Source: Siphlonurus alternatus | Lineage: Eukaryota; Arthropoda; Insecta; Ephemeroptera; Siphlonuridae | DNA: 64,000 nt | Direction: 5' to 3' | Assembly (NCBI GenBank): GCA_949825025.1 | Contig: OX463778.1 | Span: 10,158,733-10,222,732, forward strand | Shown: piece by piece, positions 1 through 64,000 of the stretch | Layout: the number at the start of each line of letters is the position of its first letter | How positions within the stretch are numbered: the first letter of the stretch is position 1 | The notes under the pieces: generated by a model | The model's database searches: none | Told to the model about the DNA's origin: nothing | The model's input: only the letters and a program-made list of their open reading frames with translations | Translations under genes and position numbers: made by a program

Positions 1-73
1 TTCTTTTTATGAATCTACGTATTGTGTAAAATAAGTGAAATTTAATATTTGTTTATTAAGTGTAACTACAATT

Positions 74-238
74 ATGGGTGCGATTCACGAAGAAGTTAGC
101 CAGGTTTCTAACCACGTTTAGCTTAATCACGTTTAACTAGGTGATTTAACGTACACGTAAAACAAGTATAGTTAAACGTGATTATATAAGCTAAACGTGG
201 TTAGAAACCTGGCTAAATGCTTCGTGAATCGCACCCAT
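74..238. mobile_element. Hairpin MITE, TIR tgggtgcgattcacgaag
   Basis: Left end tgggtgcgattcacgaagaa and its right-end complement enclose two arms of about 70 bp (ccaggtttctaaccacgttt). Intact copy. Family members occur at 2254, 25912 and 29493. Confidence 0.85.
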
Positions 239-1350
239 TTACTGTTTATCTTCTATAACAAATTAATTACTAAATATTTTAACATGTTTTGCTATCTTGC
301 CAGAAACTATATATTAACGTTATCCGAATACAAGTTTTTTAAACTTTTGAGGGTTACTTTACAATATTTTTGTTTTATATTATTAATTATTATAATTATG
401 TTACATATAAAATATGTTTTTTCTGAATAAACTAAGAAAAATGATCTCTTTTCATTACTTATTATTTATAGTATTTTGTTTATATAGGTGTGATTTTTAA
501 TTTTTATGTGTGATCAGCATGATCTGGCTTGTCTTCAGTCCATTCCTCAAATTGATCTGCCAATCAGCCCATCAGATACTTCTGACTACGGTAGTACATT
601 TGTAATTTCGACTGGATATCAATATTTTTCTCTGCATAAATAGTACACAATGACTTCATACATTAATTCTTTGCCCTATATAAGACGAATGCCCATATTA
701 AATTTAATTATAAAATTAAAAATTGCATTCACTTTTCATGAGAAAATCTTATTTAATAGAGATTTAATGCAGATCAGGTTGCAGGAGTATAAGCCTAATT
801 AAGTCAATGGCGCAATAATAGCCATGTATATTATATAATACGTACACAGCGCTCATGCACCTTTGCGTCGGAGGAATAGGAGGCATGCATGATGTTTCAT
901 GCAATGTTGAACTAGATCGGAGTTGGTAAGGGGGTGGGTAATACTTAATTACCATAATTTTATAAATTTCATGATCTTCTAGGGGAAGCGATCGCCCTCA
1001 TTATAACCCTTACCTCCCCATTGGATAAATAGATTTATTACATTCTGTAGGCCATACATGTCACATAAATCATTACAAAAACACAATTAAACAACTTAAT
1101 TAAAATAATCTTAAACATCTTAAAAAATGTTATTCATTAAATATGTATAAAGCTGCTTTTTAAATGTTGACAAATTTTCCTCATTTTTTTTTTCTCATAA
1201 TTTCTGGCAAGGCATTAAATACGAAACGTAAAGAAATCTGCGGAGAATTTTATTAAAATATTGATCTTTATATATTTATATACTCTATACTGTGACTTAA
1301 GTTTATTTTTCATTCTGTTCTGTGGACAAGCAGCTATGGGGGTTATAGTG

Positions 1351-1443
<93 letters not shown>

Positions 1444-1820
1444 CTCTCAACATGTAAATATAAAATATTTAATATATTATAAATTATATAATAAGTAACC
1501 ATTCCTCCATATCATCTGTCAAATATAATAGCTTCTTGTGACTTTTAGAAGAAACATACAATTATATGAGTAAAATAAAAATAAAAAAAGAGAAAAATGT
1601 TTGTAATAATTAATATTTGAGTTTTAATTTTTCCTTTTGTTAACAATTTTATAAAGAAGGAACAAAGATGTTAAATTTAACATCGGGAATTTCAGAGAGT
1701 GGCATTCGCCTGTGAGTTTCCCCAAGGAGGGATCACGCCACTTCCGAAAATAAGTGATAAGAATGCATAATCCATTTTGCAACCGCAAAAAAAAAAAAAA
1801 AAAAAAAAAGTGTAAGTCAC
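239..1820. other. Intergenic, no gene seen
   Basis: AT-rich sequence with a (TA)n tract and A-runs. No splice-consistent coding segment found on either strand. Confidence 0.5.
1351..1442. repeat. (TA)n microsatellite
   Basis: About 92 bases of TA with one small break. Confidence 0.95.
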
Positions 1821-2114
1821 ATTCGAATAAATATAATTCTTGTTCCGCAGAGAGCACTGTAGTGGGGGCATACATGACCAAAATGTGTCAATAGCCCCAA
1901 AATACCAACCAATCAATCAATCAATCAGAGTACTGTAGTTCTCCAAACTGTCACTTCGACCAACGCGTCGCTAGTGCAGCTGACATGCGTCAACGACCCT
2001 TTTTATATAAAGCCAACCTGCAGGACGCGTTCAGCTCATTTGGCCGCGGTGTGGACCTTGTAGAGCTCTCTCTCTTTCTGAGGACCCCTTCACCACCACG
2101 GCATCATCCATCAG
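1821..2114 (+). pseudogene. Degraded duplicate of gene A Ig exon, interrupted
   Basis: Positions 1929-2114 align with gene A exon 2: shared blocks include GTAGTTCTCCA, the LTC/AAxWT coding region and the final CAG with a gtatac donor. Intron flank plus exon start (attcttgttccgcag then agagcactgtag) occurs separately at 1835-1863. About 65 bases containing (aatc)n lie between, bounded by near-identical agagYactgtag copies that look like a target-site duplication. In the frame equivalent to exon 2 there are stops soon after the tryptophan. It sits upstream of the signal-peptide exon, so it is probably a dead exon or a relic of a neighbouring paralogue. Confidence 0.65.
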
Positions 2115-2253
2115 GTATACCATACCGGGACAGTTGAAATGTTGCTAAATCCGGAACAAATCCTTTATATCCTCCAATTAAACATGTATAATATCTGCAT
2201 GTCACTGATTATTATACATATTTATATAAATTGAGGATATTTATAATAATAGC

Positions 2254-2388
2254 ATGGGTGCGATTCACGAAGAAGTTAACCAGGTTTTTAACCATGTTTA
2301 TAGCTATAACTGTTTCACGAAAGCATCTATGTATATCATAGTTAAACGTTGTTAGAAACCTGGCTAACTGATTCGTCAATCGTGCCCT
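2254..2388. mobile_element. Hairpin MITE, second gcgattcacgaag copy
   Basis: Same ends with more mismatches (right end gattcgtcaatcgtgccc). Confidence 0.75.
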
Positions 2389-2504
2389 ATATTTTGAATA
2401 ATTTGATTAATTATAAGACAATTAAGTATTTTTAAAAATGTATTGAATTCTATAAATTTACAGCAAGACTGAATCGTAAATACAATATATTATAATATAT
2501 ATAT

Positions 2505-2790
2505 TATTTTGGCACCAAAGCCCGAAAAAATGCGCACACCTAGGTGTGTCCCTAGCGATTTGAGCAAAGCCCGAAATTAACAAATATTTCGGGCTTTGCT
2601 CATTCAAATTTGATCATATCTGGAAGTGCTCAAATCGAAAAAAGCAAAGCCCGACGAGCAGTTTTATTTCGGGCTATGTTCATTAAATTTGATCATTTCT
2701 AGAAGTGATCAAATCGAAACAAGCAAAGCCTGACGAGAAGTTTTATTTCGGGCTGTGTTCACTGTTAAAATTATGATCATTTCTAAAAGT
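2505..2790 (+). repeat. gcaaagcccga tandem hairpin repeat
   Basis: Three diverged units of about 100 bp (gcaaagcccgacgag, ttttatttcgggct, tgatcatttct), each able to fold through aaagcccgaaat/atttcgggcttt. Confidence 0.65.
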
Positions 2791-3045
2791 GCTCAACGTG
2801 AAATGAAAAATAATAACTTGAAATTGTATGGCAATAAATAATAAAACAATAAAAAATAATAATATTTAAATTAAATAATATTTTTTTTAATTAATTGATA
2901 AAAAATCAAATTTAACAATAGCATGCATGTGTACGATATTTTTATAAAAAATTTCTTTCTATATTATGCAAGTCATATTAAAAAAATACAATTTTGTCAC
3001 ATTGAGAGACACTTCTTTATTTTTATTATTTTTTAATAGTGGGTA

Positions 3046-3375
3046 CAATGGGGTATCGACCTCAATTTTTTATTTTCAGAAATGGATAGAGGGTGCAAAG
3101 TTATGCTACCCTGATTTTTTTCAGATTTTTTAGAGCCCGGGAAGTATTTTTAAAAAATTATTGAAAGATAGGACCCAAAAGGGACGTAGAGGGACGTCAT
3201 GCGGCGGCAAGTCCTATCTTTTTCTTATGGAGCGGCGTCTCGTGACGTCACAAAAAGAATTTTCAATAACTTTTTAAAAATAGTTCCCGGGCTCTAAAAA
3301 ATCTGGAAAAAATCAGGGCAGCATAACTTTGCACCCTCTATGCAATAAAAAAATTGAGGTCGATACTTCATTACA
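3046..3375. mobile_element. gtatcgacctcaa fold-back, intact copy
   Basis: A 330-bp palindrome: tatcgacctcaattttt, gatagagggtgcaaagttat and gagcccgggaa appear in both arms. Confidence 0.8.
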
Positions 3376-3541
3376 ATTAAATTCAACATTGGGGGGGGGG
3401 GGCTATAGCCCCCTTCTTCCCCTTCCTCGTCCTTCCTAGATTCACTCTTTCCGTACATTCTTCAAAAAATGTATGTAAAATTATATTTGAATATAAAAAT
3501 CATTTAATATTTCAGGAGAAAATCTTCCTACCACCTTGAAG

Positions 3542-43952
<40,411 letters not shown>

Positions 43953-44040
43953 TAATTCTTTCTCAACGATTTTTCTCGTCGAATTTGCAATTAACACATA
44001 TTATATGAAACTTATTTTTTTTCTTTTTTGCTTTGACTTT

Positions 44041-44046
44041 AATAAA
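44041..44046 (+). promoter_or_regulatory. Gene A polyadenylation signal
   Basis: AATAAA lies 89 bases past the gene A stop, after a T-rich stretch, and is the first canonical signal downstream. Confidence 0.6.
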
Positions 44047-44559
44047 TATGATTATATGAATTTCAGTTAAAAAAATTATTAATAATTCAATTCTCCTCTA
44101 CATTTAATATGTATATTATATTATATAATATACAATTAAAATAAATCAAAGTTTCGGGCTAATCGAGTATATATTAGTTCATATTATATAATATATTACG
44201 GAGTAATAATAGTTATTTATTGTGAGAATATATTGGTACAGAAATAAAAAAAAGCACACAATTAAAGCCCAATAAAAGGTGACGTGAAAAAGGATGATAT
44301 ATATCATTCACAAAAGTGTCCTGCATTCACCCATGCAAACAACATAGTATCAGATATATTCGAAGTGAAAACAACTCTTCCACTTCATCAAAAAATATAT
44401 ATCAAAACAATTATTACCATATTACATATAATACATATATTATATCTTATACATTAATTATATATTATGTTATATACGTCGCGTAGCTTTCAAAAGTCAC
44501 TTACGGCATTATATATATACATATTTATATCACTTACACGGTCCTCTATATTATGTAGT

Positions 44560-46890
44560 TGCTATAATTTAATATATTAAGTTCAATTATCAATATCAAG
44601 AACTTTTGTTATCATCATGCTTACCATTAAAACATAAAAAGCTTAAAATATCAGTCTTATATCACAAAATGGAAGAGAGCATTATTTGGACCGAACGTAT
44701 ATATGTATTAATAAGTAAAGCATATAAATTAATATACAAAGCAAAACAAGTTTTTTATAAAAAAGAAATGACCAAAAGAAGTCAAAATATTAAAAAAACA
44801 TGGGCTTTCATTAATTCTCTTTTGGGTAAAAAGGTTAATTCGGTGGATGATACAATATATAAATATATGAAAAATAAAGAGGTATGTGATATTGTTGAAG
44901 AATTTGCTAATTATTTTATTAGTGGTGTGGAAGCAGTTACGCATAGTTGTCAAGTTGTAACACGAAGAGTTGATGACAGAGGGCAGATTGTGTAAACAAG
45001 TATGATAAATGTAATTTAAATATGATACAAGAAAGTGAACTTGAAATTATACTTAGGAATATGAGTTGTAACAAATCTCCTGGTATTGATAATATAACAG
45101 TTACAGAAATTATTGCGGCTGGTCTTTTGTTCCAGTTTTGACAAAATTAATTGATATGTCGTATGAGACGCATACAATACCAGAGAAATTAAAAATTGCT
45201 AATGTTAAACCAATATATAAATCTGGAAACCATAAAAATGTCATCTAATTATAGACCTATATCAATTTTACCAACAATTGAAAAAATAATGGAAAAACAT
45301 GTTGTAAATGAGTTAAAATAATTTCTTAGCGATAATAAAATCATTGATAGTATAGTAGACAATTTAGTTATCAAGAAGCTAGGAAAAGGAACAAATCAAT
45401 TATTGGGAGAGTTCTCAAATTACATTCATGGGATTAAGCTTGATAAAAATGAAAATATCCTAATTTGCTTTATTGATTACTCTAAAGCTTTTGATACTAT
45501 TAACCACGTAATTTTAATGATTGAACTTGAGAAAATAGGAATAGGAGAAACTCTTTTGATGTGGTTGCGTGAGTATGTCAGTAAGAGAAATTTGAATGTG
45601 AAAATAGGGGATGTTTTTAGTACTAAAAAACAAGTAAACCAGGGTATATCACAAGGCAGTATGTTAGGACCAATATTATTTTTGATTTATGTAAATGGAT
45701 TGATGAAAGAAATTAAGAATTGTCAAGTATACATGTATGCGGGTGATTTGGTTTTAGTAGTGTCAAATAAAGATATTGTACAAAGTTCGTATTTAATGCA
45801 AGATGACTTGGACAGGGTATGTAGATGGTCTCATGATTATGGTTTGGCAATAAATATTAAGAAAACGAAAGTAATGTACGTTGCCAATCCTTATTTACGT
45901 AAAAATGTGGAATTGCAATTACATAAATATATACATGAGAATATTTGTTTACATAATAATGTATATTGGAGATAATTGCAATTGTAGTGTAATTGATGTA
46001 GTCGAGACCTATGAATATTTGTGGGTGTGCTAATTGATAAAGACTTTAAATTTGATCAACATTTATATAAAATAATGGCTAGGTTAAGATATTTACTTAA
46101 AAACTTGTATGAATTGTCAAATTTTATGTCAGAAAAAATGTTAAGAAATGTATATTTTGCACTTGGTCACTCAATAATTTCGTATGGAGTACTTGCATGG
46201 GGTTTTACAAACTCAGGTAATTTAACTAAATTAAAAAAGTTGCAACTAAGGATTTTAAGATTAAGAATTAAAAAGGGTAAAAAATGTGATTGTGACGTAA
46301 ATTATTTTAAATATTTCAATGTTTTACCAGTCAATGAATTAGCAAAATTTGTGCTTACTATTATATTGAGAAATTCAATGATATGAAAAATTTAGAGCCT
46401 AGAGTACATGATCATAATACTAGGACTCTTTTAAATGAACCTGCGACAACTCCAAGAAGTAATAATAGATTTGGAGAAAGAACATGGAATTTTGTGCTAC
46501 CAAAAATTTGGAACGAAATACCGATAAATATTAGATCAATTGACCAAAAAAATGTTATTGAAAAAAGTGCTGAGGAATAAGCATATATTAAATAATTTGC
46601 GTTAATGTGAGCTGTAATATCATTCTATTAATTGTATTTGTGCTTCTGTTTAAGTTGAAGGGATTAAATTTGTTCCTGCTTATTTTTGTTTGTTTTTTGC
46701 TTTTATCTTTTGTTAATGTTATTAATGTATGTTTTGTATTGTTATTTTTAATAAATATAGGTAATTTTGTTTAAGCTTACTATACGTGTTGAATAATTGT
46801 ATGTAACTCAGTTCCAACCGATAGGGCTTCATTTAGGGCCTTGGTTGGACTGTATTTGTACACAATTTAATAATAAAACACTTTAAAAAA
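44560..46890 (+). pseudogene. Decayed LINE between the two genes
   Basis: Four broken frames on the + strand: the pre-RT region (44606-44995), NKSPGIDNIT and NYRPISILPT stretches (45060-45320), the RT core 45403-45975 with FIDYSKAFDTINH and GISQGSMLGPILF, and the thumb to C terminus (46021-46580, ending with a HDHNTRT motif). The catalytic box reads YAGD instead of YADD, and stops and frameshifts separate the parts. A CR1/jockey-like family; inactive. Confidence 0.8.
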
Positions 46891-49686
46891 TATATGTATA
46901 TAATATATAGATATAATATATAAATAAATTTATTATAGTTATAATTTAGTTTCAGTATTGTATAGTATTTTATTAGATAATTCTACTATAATTTTATATT
47001 TAATTGTAGCATTTTGCTTCAAATTTCCAGTTAACTCAAAGCTTGCCTCATGACTGGGTTAATTATTCAGCCTGGAGTTTATTCTTCTCTTCATGCTCAT
47101 CTGCTAGTCCAGTTGCATACTTTTCAGGATCTCTTTAAAGATGCAGTGAAGTGCAAAGCTACTCTCACCATAAAAGTGTCAGTAGGGGAGTGGGGAGGGG
47201 GGGGGGGGACGAAAGGTCCCAAAATAAATTGAAGGTGTTACCACCCCCTGCCCCTCCTCCCACTCCAAATTTTAACATTGAGGGAAGGGATTGAACCCCC
47301 TCCCCCCCCCCCCCCCCCCCCCAGAGCCCCAGAGTGTCAGTGCAATATGCCACGTACTGTGTGTGCAATTAATAAAGACAACATCAGTTAACAAATGCTA
47401 AAATGACTGGAAAGAAAAAAAATAATAAAAATGAAAATCAAGCAATATTTTTTCATATTTAAACTGAAACTAATTATGTCTCATAATTTGTATTGATGTA
47501 TTTTGTATTCAATGTATAATAATATACATTTTTATGGCTGATTCGATCTGGTTAAAAAGTCTTGTACTTAAAACAAAACTTGTATTGTAATTTAATGGTA
47601 AGGTAACGCCACCAATGTTAAAAAAAAATCCCTCACACAAAAATTCTTAAAAAAATTTAAAATGTTCTCCTCTACACCCCCTATCAGTAGATAACATATC
47701 AGGTATACAAATTCGATCTAGTTTTTGAGTTATAAATTTTTAAAGTTGGCTAATTTAACATGGAAGCTTCATTTCTCCATGTTAAAGAAGTCAACTTTAA
47801 TATAAAACTAACATAAATATTATATGCTTAGTTAAAATATTACAAGGGCTTTCACCATCTCTCTCTCTCTCTCTCTCTCTCGTTAGATTAAACTTTAATT
47901 TGAGCTTTTAGATGCAGTGTGACTATTTATATCTAAAAATTAAATTGTCTGATTATGTAAAACATAGATTTATTATAAAAATATTACAATACTAGAAAAC
48001 ATAAAATTTCTTTACATTAATAAAATTTATGCACAGTACTGATGTAATTACTTATTTTTATGTATTATTTAAACAATTTTGGAAGTAAGAACAACTCCAG
48101 ATCATAAATACTTTAAAATCAAATATGTATATATGTCGTCAAGTTTTAAACATTAAAATTTACACAACCCACATACAAAAGGTCAAACAATAGCCAAATT
48201 AAGCCATACTACTTTACAGATATAATAAGTTAATTAATTTACTTTTAAAGTAATAAACAAAAAACACTATAATATGTATATTATTTTTAATGTAACAGAT
48301 TATTGTCTTGAATTTTCATGTTTAAAAACTGATTGAATAAAGTTAATGTCAAATACCTGTTGATTTATACTGTCACATTTGGTATGTAAAAAATATTTGA
48401 AGTCATGAATGTACTACAACACAAAAATAATTTTGAAACAGAATAAAATATTTTAGTCGGTAAGATAAAAATTATATATACAGTAATATATTATACACTG
48501 TACATAAAATGTAATGGAAAAAAAAAAAATTATAGATATTATATAAAATGTGTTTATAATAATAGTACAGTTAAAAATGATTAAAATCTAAAATAAAGAA
48601 AAAAAAATCATCTCCATTAGACATGTTAGTAAATTTACAGCTAGAATGCTATTGAGAATAAAATTTATAATAATAAAAAATGCCTCCAATGAAGTAGCAA
48701 CCTCAGAAAATTCATTATTGCAGAAATGGATAGAGGGTACAAAGTTACGCAAAGGTCACCGCTATGCCAACCCTCATTATCGTGATGGTCCCGTTCCTAA
48801 TAAGCACAGAGTTGCCCCCCAGAGATTTTTGCATTAAATTTGGCATTGGCTGTACAATTACTTACATGTCCATAGAAGGTTCATTATATCTTACAAATAT
48901 TTCTAACTATCTTATATGTATTCAAAGGCAACAATTTGTTTGTAAGTGGTCCAGAAAGTCTAAGGCTGCAATACATTATGAATGCAGTGGCACGTGTGGA
49001 CAGTAAAATATTGTTTTTATGGGAGGGATTGTCATATAAGGAATATAACGAGCTCATTGTCAGGAGTCTATTGATCCGGCTACTGAACTCTTAATATAAA
49101 AATAATTGAAATTACCAAATTGATAGAATAATGGGAAAAATTATTTTTTATAACCATTTACAGTACAATAACACGAAATTTACCCCTGCATGATTTACTT
49201 AAATTATAGCTCCATTTTGGGGGAAGTTAGAAGAACAAAAACATCCAAAAATCATTCTATTTCACACGAGTCCATAGGTTATATAAACGCTCACAAACAG
49301 TAAAGGTAAAGTTTGTGGTGTTTTGAGATGTACTGTACATGGAAGAACACGTAAGGAATTAAAGATTCAGCAGTCAGTTAAATGAAAGCAGATTATCACC
49401 AGAAGTTTGTATGGAGACTTCTAAGTTTTCCTCGGTGGAAAAAATGTTCTATTCTCTATAAGTCACCTTGTTAAAAAAAGAAGAAAAAAAGAAAAAAATT
49501 AAAATTTCAAAGCTATTGATTTAATATCTCCTACCCACCATTTTTCTTTAAAAATTTGGTTTAGTGCCAAACAGCAATTTAGTGTATTTTATATAGGTTT
49601 AGATAGGAGAGTGGGAACACTACAAAATCAAAATTACCTAATTAAGCTGGTTAATGAACTTTCTTAATACAACTAGAATGCATTCC
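46891..49686. other. Intergenic: low-complexity and fold-back fragments
   Basis: Holds a G/C-run hairpin (47180-47325), a one-armed copy of the TTAA MITE (47597-47801), a (CT)n tract (47859-47881) and a fragment of the gatagagggt fold-back (48715-48750). I see no gene; part is probably the gene B 3'UTR. Confidence 0.6.
47597..47801. mobile_element. Truncated TTAA MITE
   Basis: ggtaaggtaacgccaccaat and ctacaccccctatcagtag as in the 20851 copy, preceded by TTAA, with the right arm lost. Confidence 0.7.
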
Positions 49687-61733
<12,047 letters not shown>

Positions 61734-62393
61734 GGCTTGGAATCATCAATTCGATTACAGATCAGTAAAAATCCTTAAAACTTAAAATTGAAACATGAGC
61801 ACCACCGAGAAAGTAAACACAGCTCGGCTAACTCGGCTCTTCTTCTTCTTCTTGATCCGTTTCTGAGAATAGGCCAAGGCTAACTCAGCTCGCACAGCTC
61901 TCACTGCTCTCAGCTGCTGGTCTCCCGCCTCCCGCCAAAAAAATCGGGGTGGTATCTCCTGCGCTACTCATCTTTTGCGCGACGAATGCGACGATGCTCA
62001 ACTTATTTCGAAAATAAGCGGCAAAATGTGTTTAGACAGCCATATCGAGCCATCTGTTGGCGGAGATATAAAACACTAATACAGCTCTAATATGTGCAGA
62101 AAAAGTTAAAAATTAGGAAATGAAATGATGAAATGAAATAATCTGCTTTCGCTATTCAGCACAAATATAATTTATACTGTATGGATATTGGATATTCAGT
62201 ATTTCGTAGGGTCTCTGGTTTTTTTGACAAATCACAAAATTTAGAATATAAATTTAATGATGACAAACTACTATTGAAAAAAATAAATAAATTTAATAAT
62301 ATTCCACACGATACATGTATCATGTATCGTATATATATATATTATATATATATGTATAATTATATTAATATGTAATATATTAATATATATTAA

Positions 62394-62431
<38 letters not shown>

Positions 62432-63156
62432 GTGTGTATTTTATTATTGATTAATGGAAATCAATAATAAGCAAATTATTTATAATTTTTTACTAATTAT
62501 GTCAAAATAATGTAATGTTATAAATATTAGCGCAAGCTATAATAAAGAATATTTAATTTACTAATTCACAGTATAATAATATTATATTCAGCATTTTTGG
62601 GCACCTATTTAAATTTATACGCAGCTAGCATAATTAAATTAAATTTTGATAATATTATAATAAAACCCTAGTCATCATGGAGGAATCCATGATCATAGTT
62701 TTATAAATTAAGAATCAAAGTAGGAAGAGTATATAAAATATATTATCCTTACACATGATAATAAAATTATATAAAGTGCAGAGCATAAACTTCTATGGTA
62801 GACAAAATATAACCATTCGCTCCAGAGTCCACCTGATATTGTTATACTATAAATTCTTAAATTTATTATAATTATATTGTTACAAAAGAACCAAGCGATA
62901 TTGTAATCGTCTTTTATTATAGTGGGCTTGAAGCTCACTCCTTCTCGGAGAAAGCGCAGGTATATGCATTTTCCAAACTAAAGATTCATTGTTTTTTTCA
63001 AAACTGTGCTTTCTCCACTGACTCATTGATATATAATATATACATAGATTAATACATACATCTGAGTTAAAAGTCATTATCATTCTATATTAATATTCAA
63101 AATAAAAAATAAATAAATCATTAAGGTTTTGATAAATTAATTATTAAAAGAAAAGG
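61734..63156. other. Upstream region of gene B
   Basis: 61734-62000 is less AT-rich and holds a cttcttcttctt run, consistent with the promoter/5'UTR; no TATA box is convincing. Beyond 62160 it is AT-rich with TA tracts (62329-62430) and no gene. Confidence 0.45.
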
Positions 63157-63285
63157 ATATACACTTATTTATATAGGAATAACCAGCAAGGCCTTACCAA
63201 TAAAAAGAGTCACAACAGGTAAAAATCTTGTGACTTTTTTTTTATCGACAAGGCCTTGCTGGTTATTCCTATATATCCTTTTTTT
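63157..63285. mobile_element. Hairpin, aggaataaccagcaaggcctt
   Basis: A 20-bp core repeated as its exact complement, extended to about 60-bp arms. Upstream of gene B. Confidence 0.7.
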
Positions 63286-64000
63286 TAATTAATAAATTCA
63301 TTCTATATTAATGAAATAATTTAATTGGTGTATATATAAGAGAACAATTATTTGAAGTAAGGCTCATTAACTTCTATGTTTAAAAATAAATTTTATTGCA
63401 TACTTTTCAGACATACCAAATACAGATACATAATATAATTCTGCATGACCTCAAAATTTTTTTACAGAAAATTATTTGTAGTGCCCTAGAAGAATATTAT
63501 TGAGCTTATACATAGTTGCATGACAAAGATTTTTTTTTTTTTTTTTTAATAATGATGTAAATGGATGAAAGAGGAAGTGAAACAACATAATTAATTGTAT
63601 ACTATAAAGAGGCACAGGAAAAGAGGTAGGAGGAGGGTGCGGCATAAAAAAAATTTGAAGTGGTAGAAATACTAGAAAAACCTAGCTCAGTAACTTATAT
63701 GCATTACCCCATGATATATGAAAAAATAAATTAATAGTGAGGAGGAAGGGGGGAGGATTCATAGATCTAAGCCTGCAGTTTAATGTATTATATTGATTTC
63801 TATAAAATTTAAAATAAAATACAATATCATGCATGCACTGGTGAAATCCCTCCCTCCTTAACCCCTTCTCCCACACAACCAAATAAAATTTTTTGTACAG
63901 TTGCACAAAAAAAAATTTGCACGCAAAAATCCAACAAAATTTATGGTTGAAATCACTGTATTGAAGAATAAAGATTTAAAGGTAGAAAATCTAGAGATAA

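Overview
This is animal (metazoan) nuclear DNA: AT-rich, with long introns, spliced genes, long (TA)n and (GA)n microsatellites, LINEs, a 5S-rRNA-derived SINE and many fold-back DNA elements. A 28S rRNA fragment at 15101-15215 reads like an invertebrate, perhaps arthropod, rRNA. The simple-repeat load would suit a decapod-like crustacean, but the organism is a low-confidence guess.

Two host genes can be assembled from splice signals and codon phase. Gene A (+ strand, 3542-43952) has ten exons whose phases all agree and would encode a 473-residue secreted protein: a signal-peptide exon, an Ig-like exon, extracellular exons, and a MAM-like pair of exons near the C terminus. Its polyadenylation signal is at 44041. 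A decayed duplicate of the Ig exon lies upstream at 1821-2114. Gene B (- strand, 61733-49687) has eight recognisable exons coding a lysine/serine/acid-rich, probably nuclear protein; one exon is still missing. The genes are convergent. The roughly 5.7 kb between them holds a decayed LINE (about 44560-46890), a TTAA-flanked fold-back fragment and low-complexity sequence.

Most of the window is mobile DNA in introns. Intron 1 of gene A (3594-25402) carries a one-orientation (- strand) array of non-LTR retrotransposons with C-terminal CCHC and restriction-like endonuclease motifs (4800-16830). Its members are a 5'-short element A1, an apparently full-length element B1 with a Myb-like N terminus, truncated B2, truncated A2, a 28S rRNA fragment, fragment B3 and three 450-bp non-autonomous units. 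They are joined through (TTA)n/(TAA)n tracts, as expected of a (TAA)n-targeting Dong/R4-like family. The array splits the left arm of a fold-back, and the right arm (23313-23499) preserves the unoccupied target. Inside are nested palindromes, including a 3.6-kb TTAA-flanked one (17228-20846).

Other introns hold a triple-nested fold-back (29493-31008), a 7.9-kb TA-flanked fold-back (33292-41153) carrying a GAATCTAA minisatellite, a CCCATT-rich inverted-repeat element and a LINE fragment, and in gene B a 3.5-kb palindrome (50037-53565) related to the one in intron 1. The features most worth a second look are the (TAA)n retroelement array with its preserved empty site and rRNA fragment, the two giant palindromes, and gene A itself.
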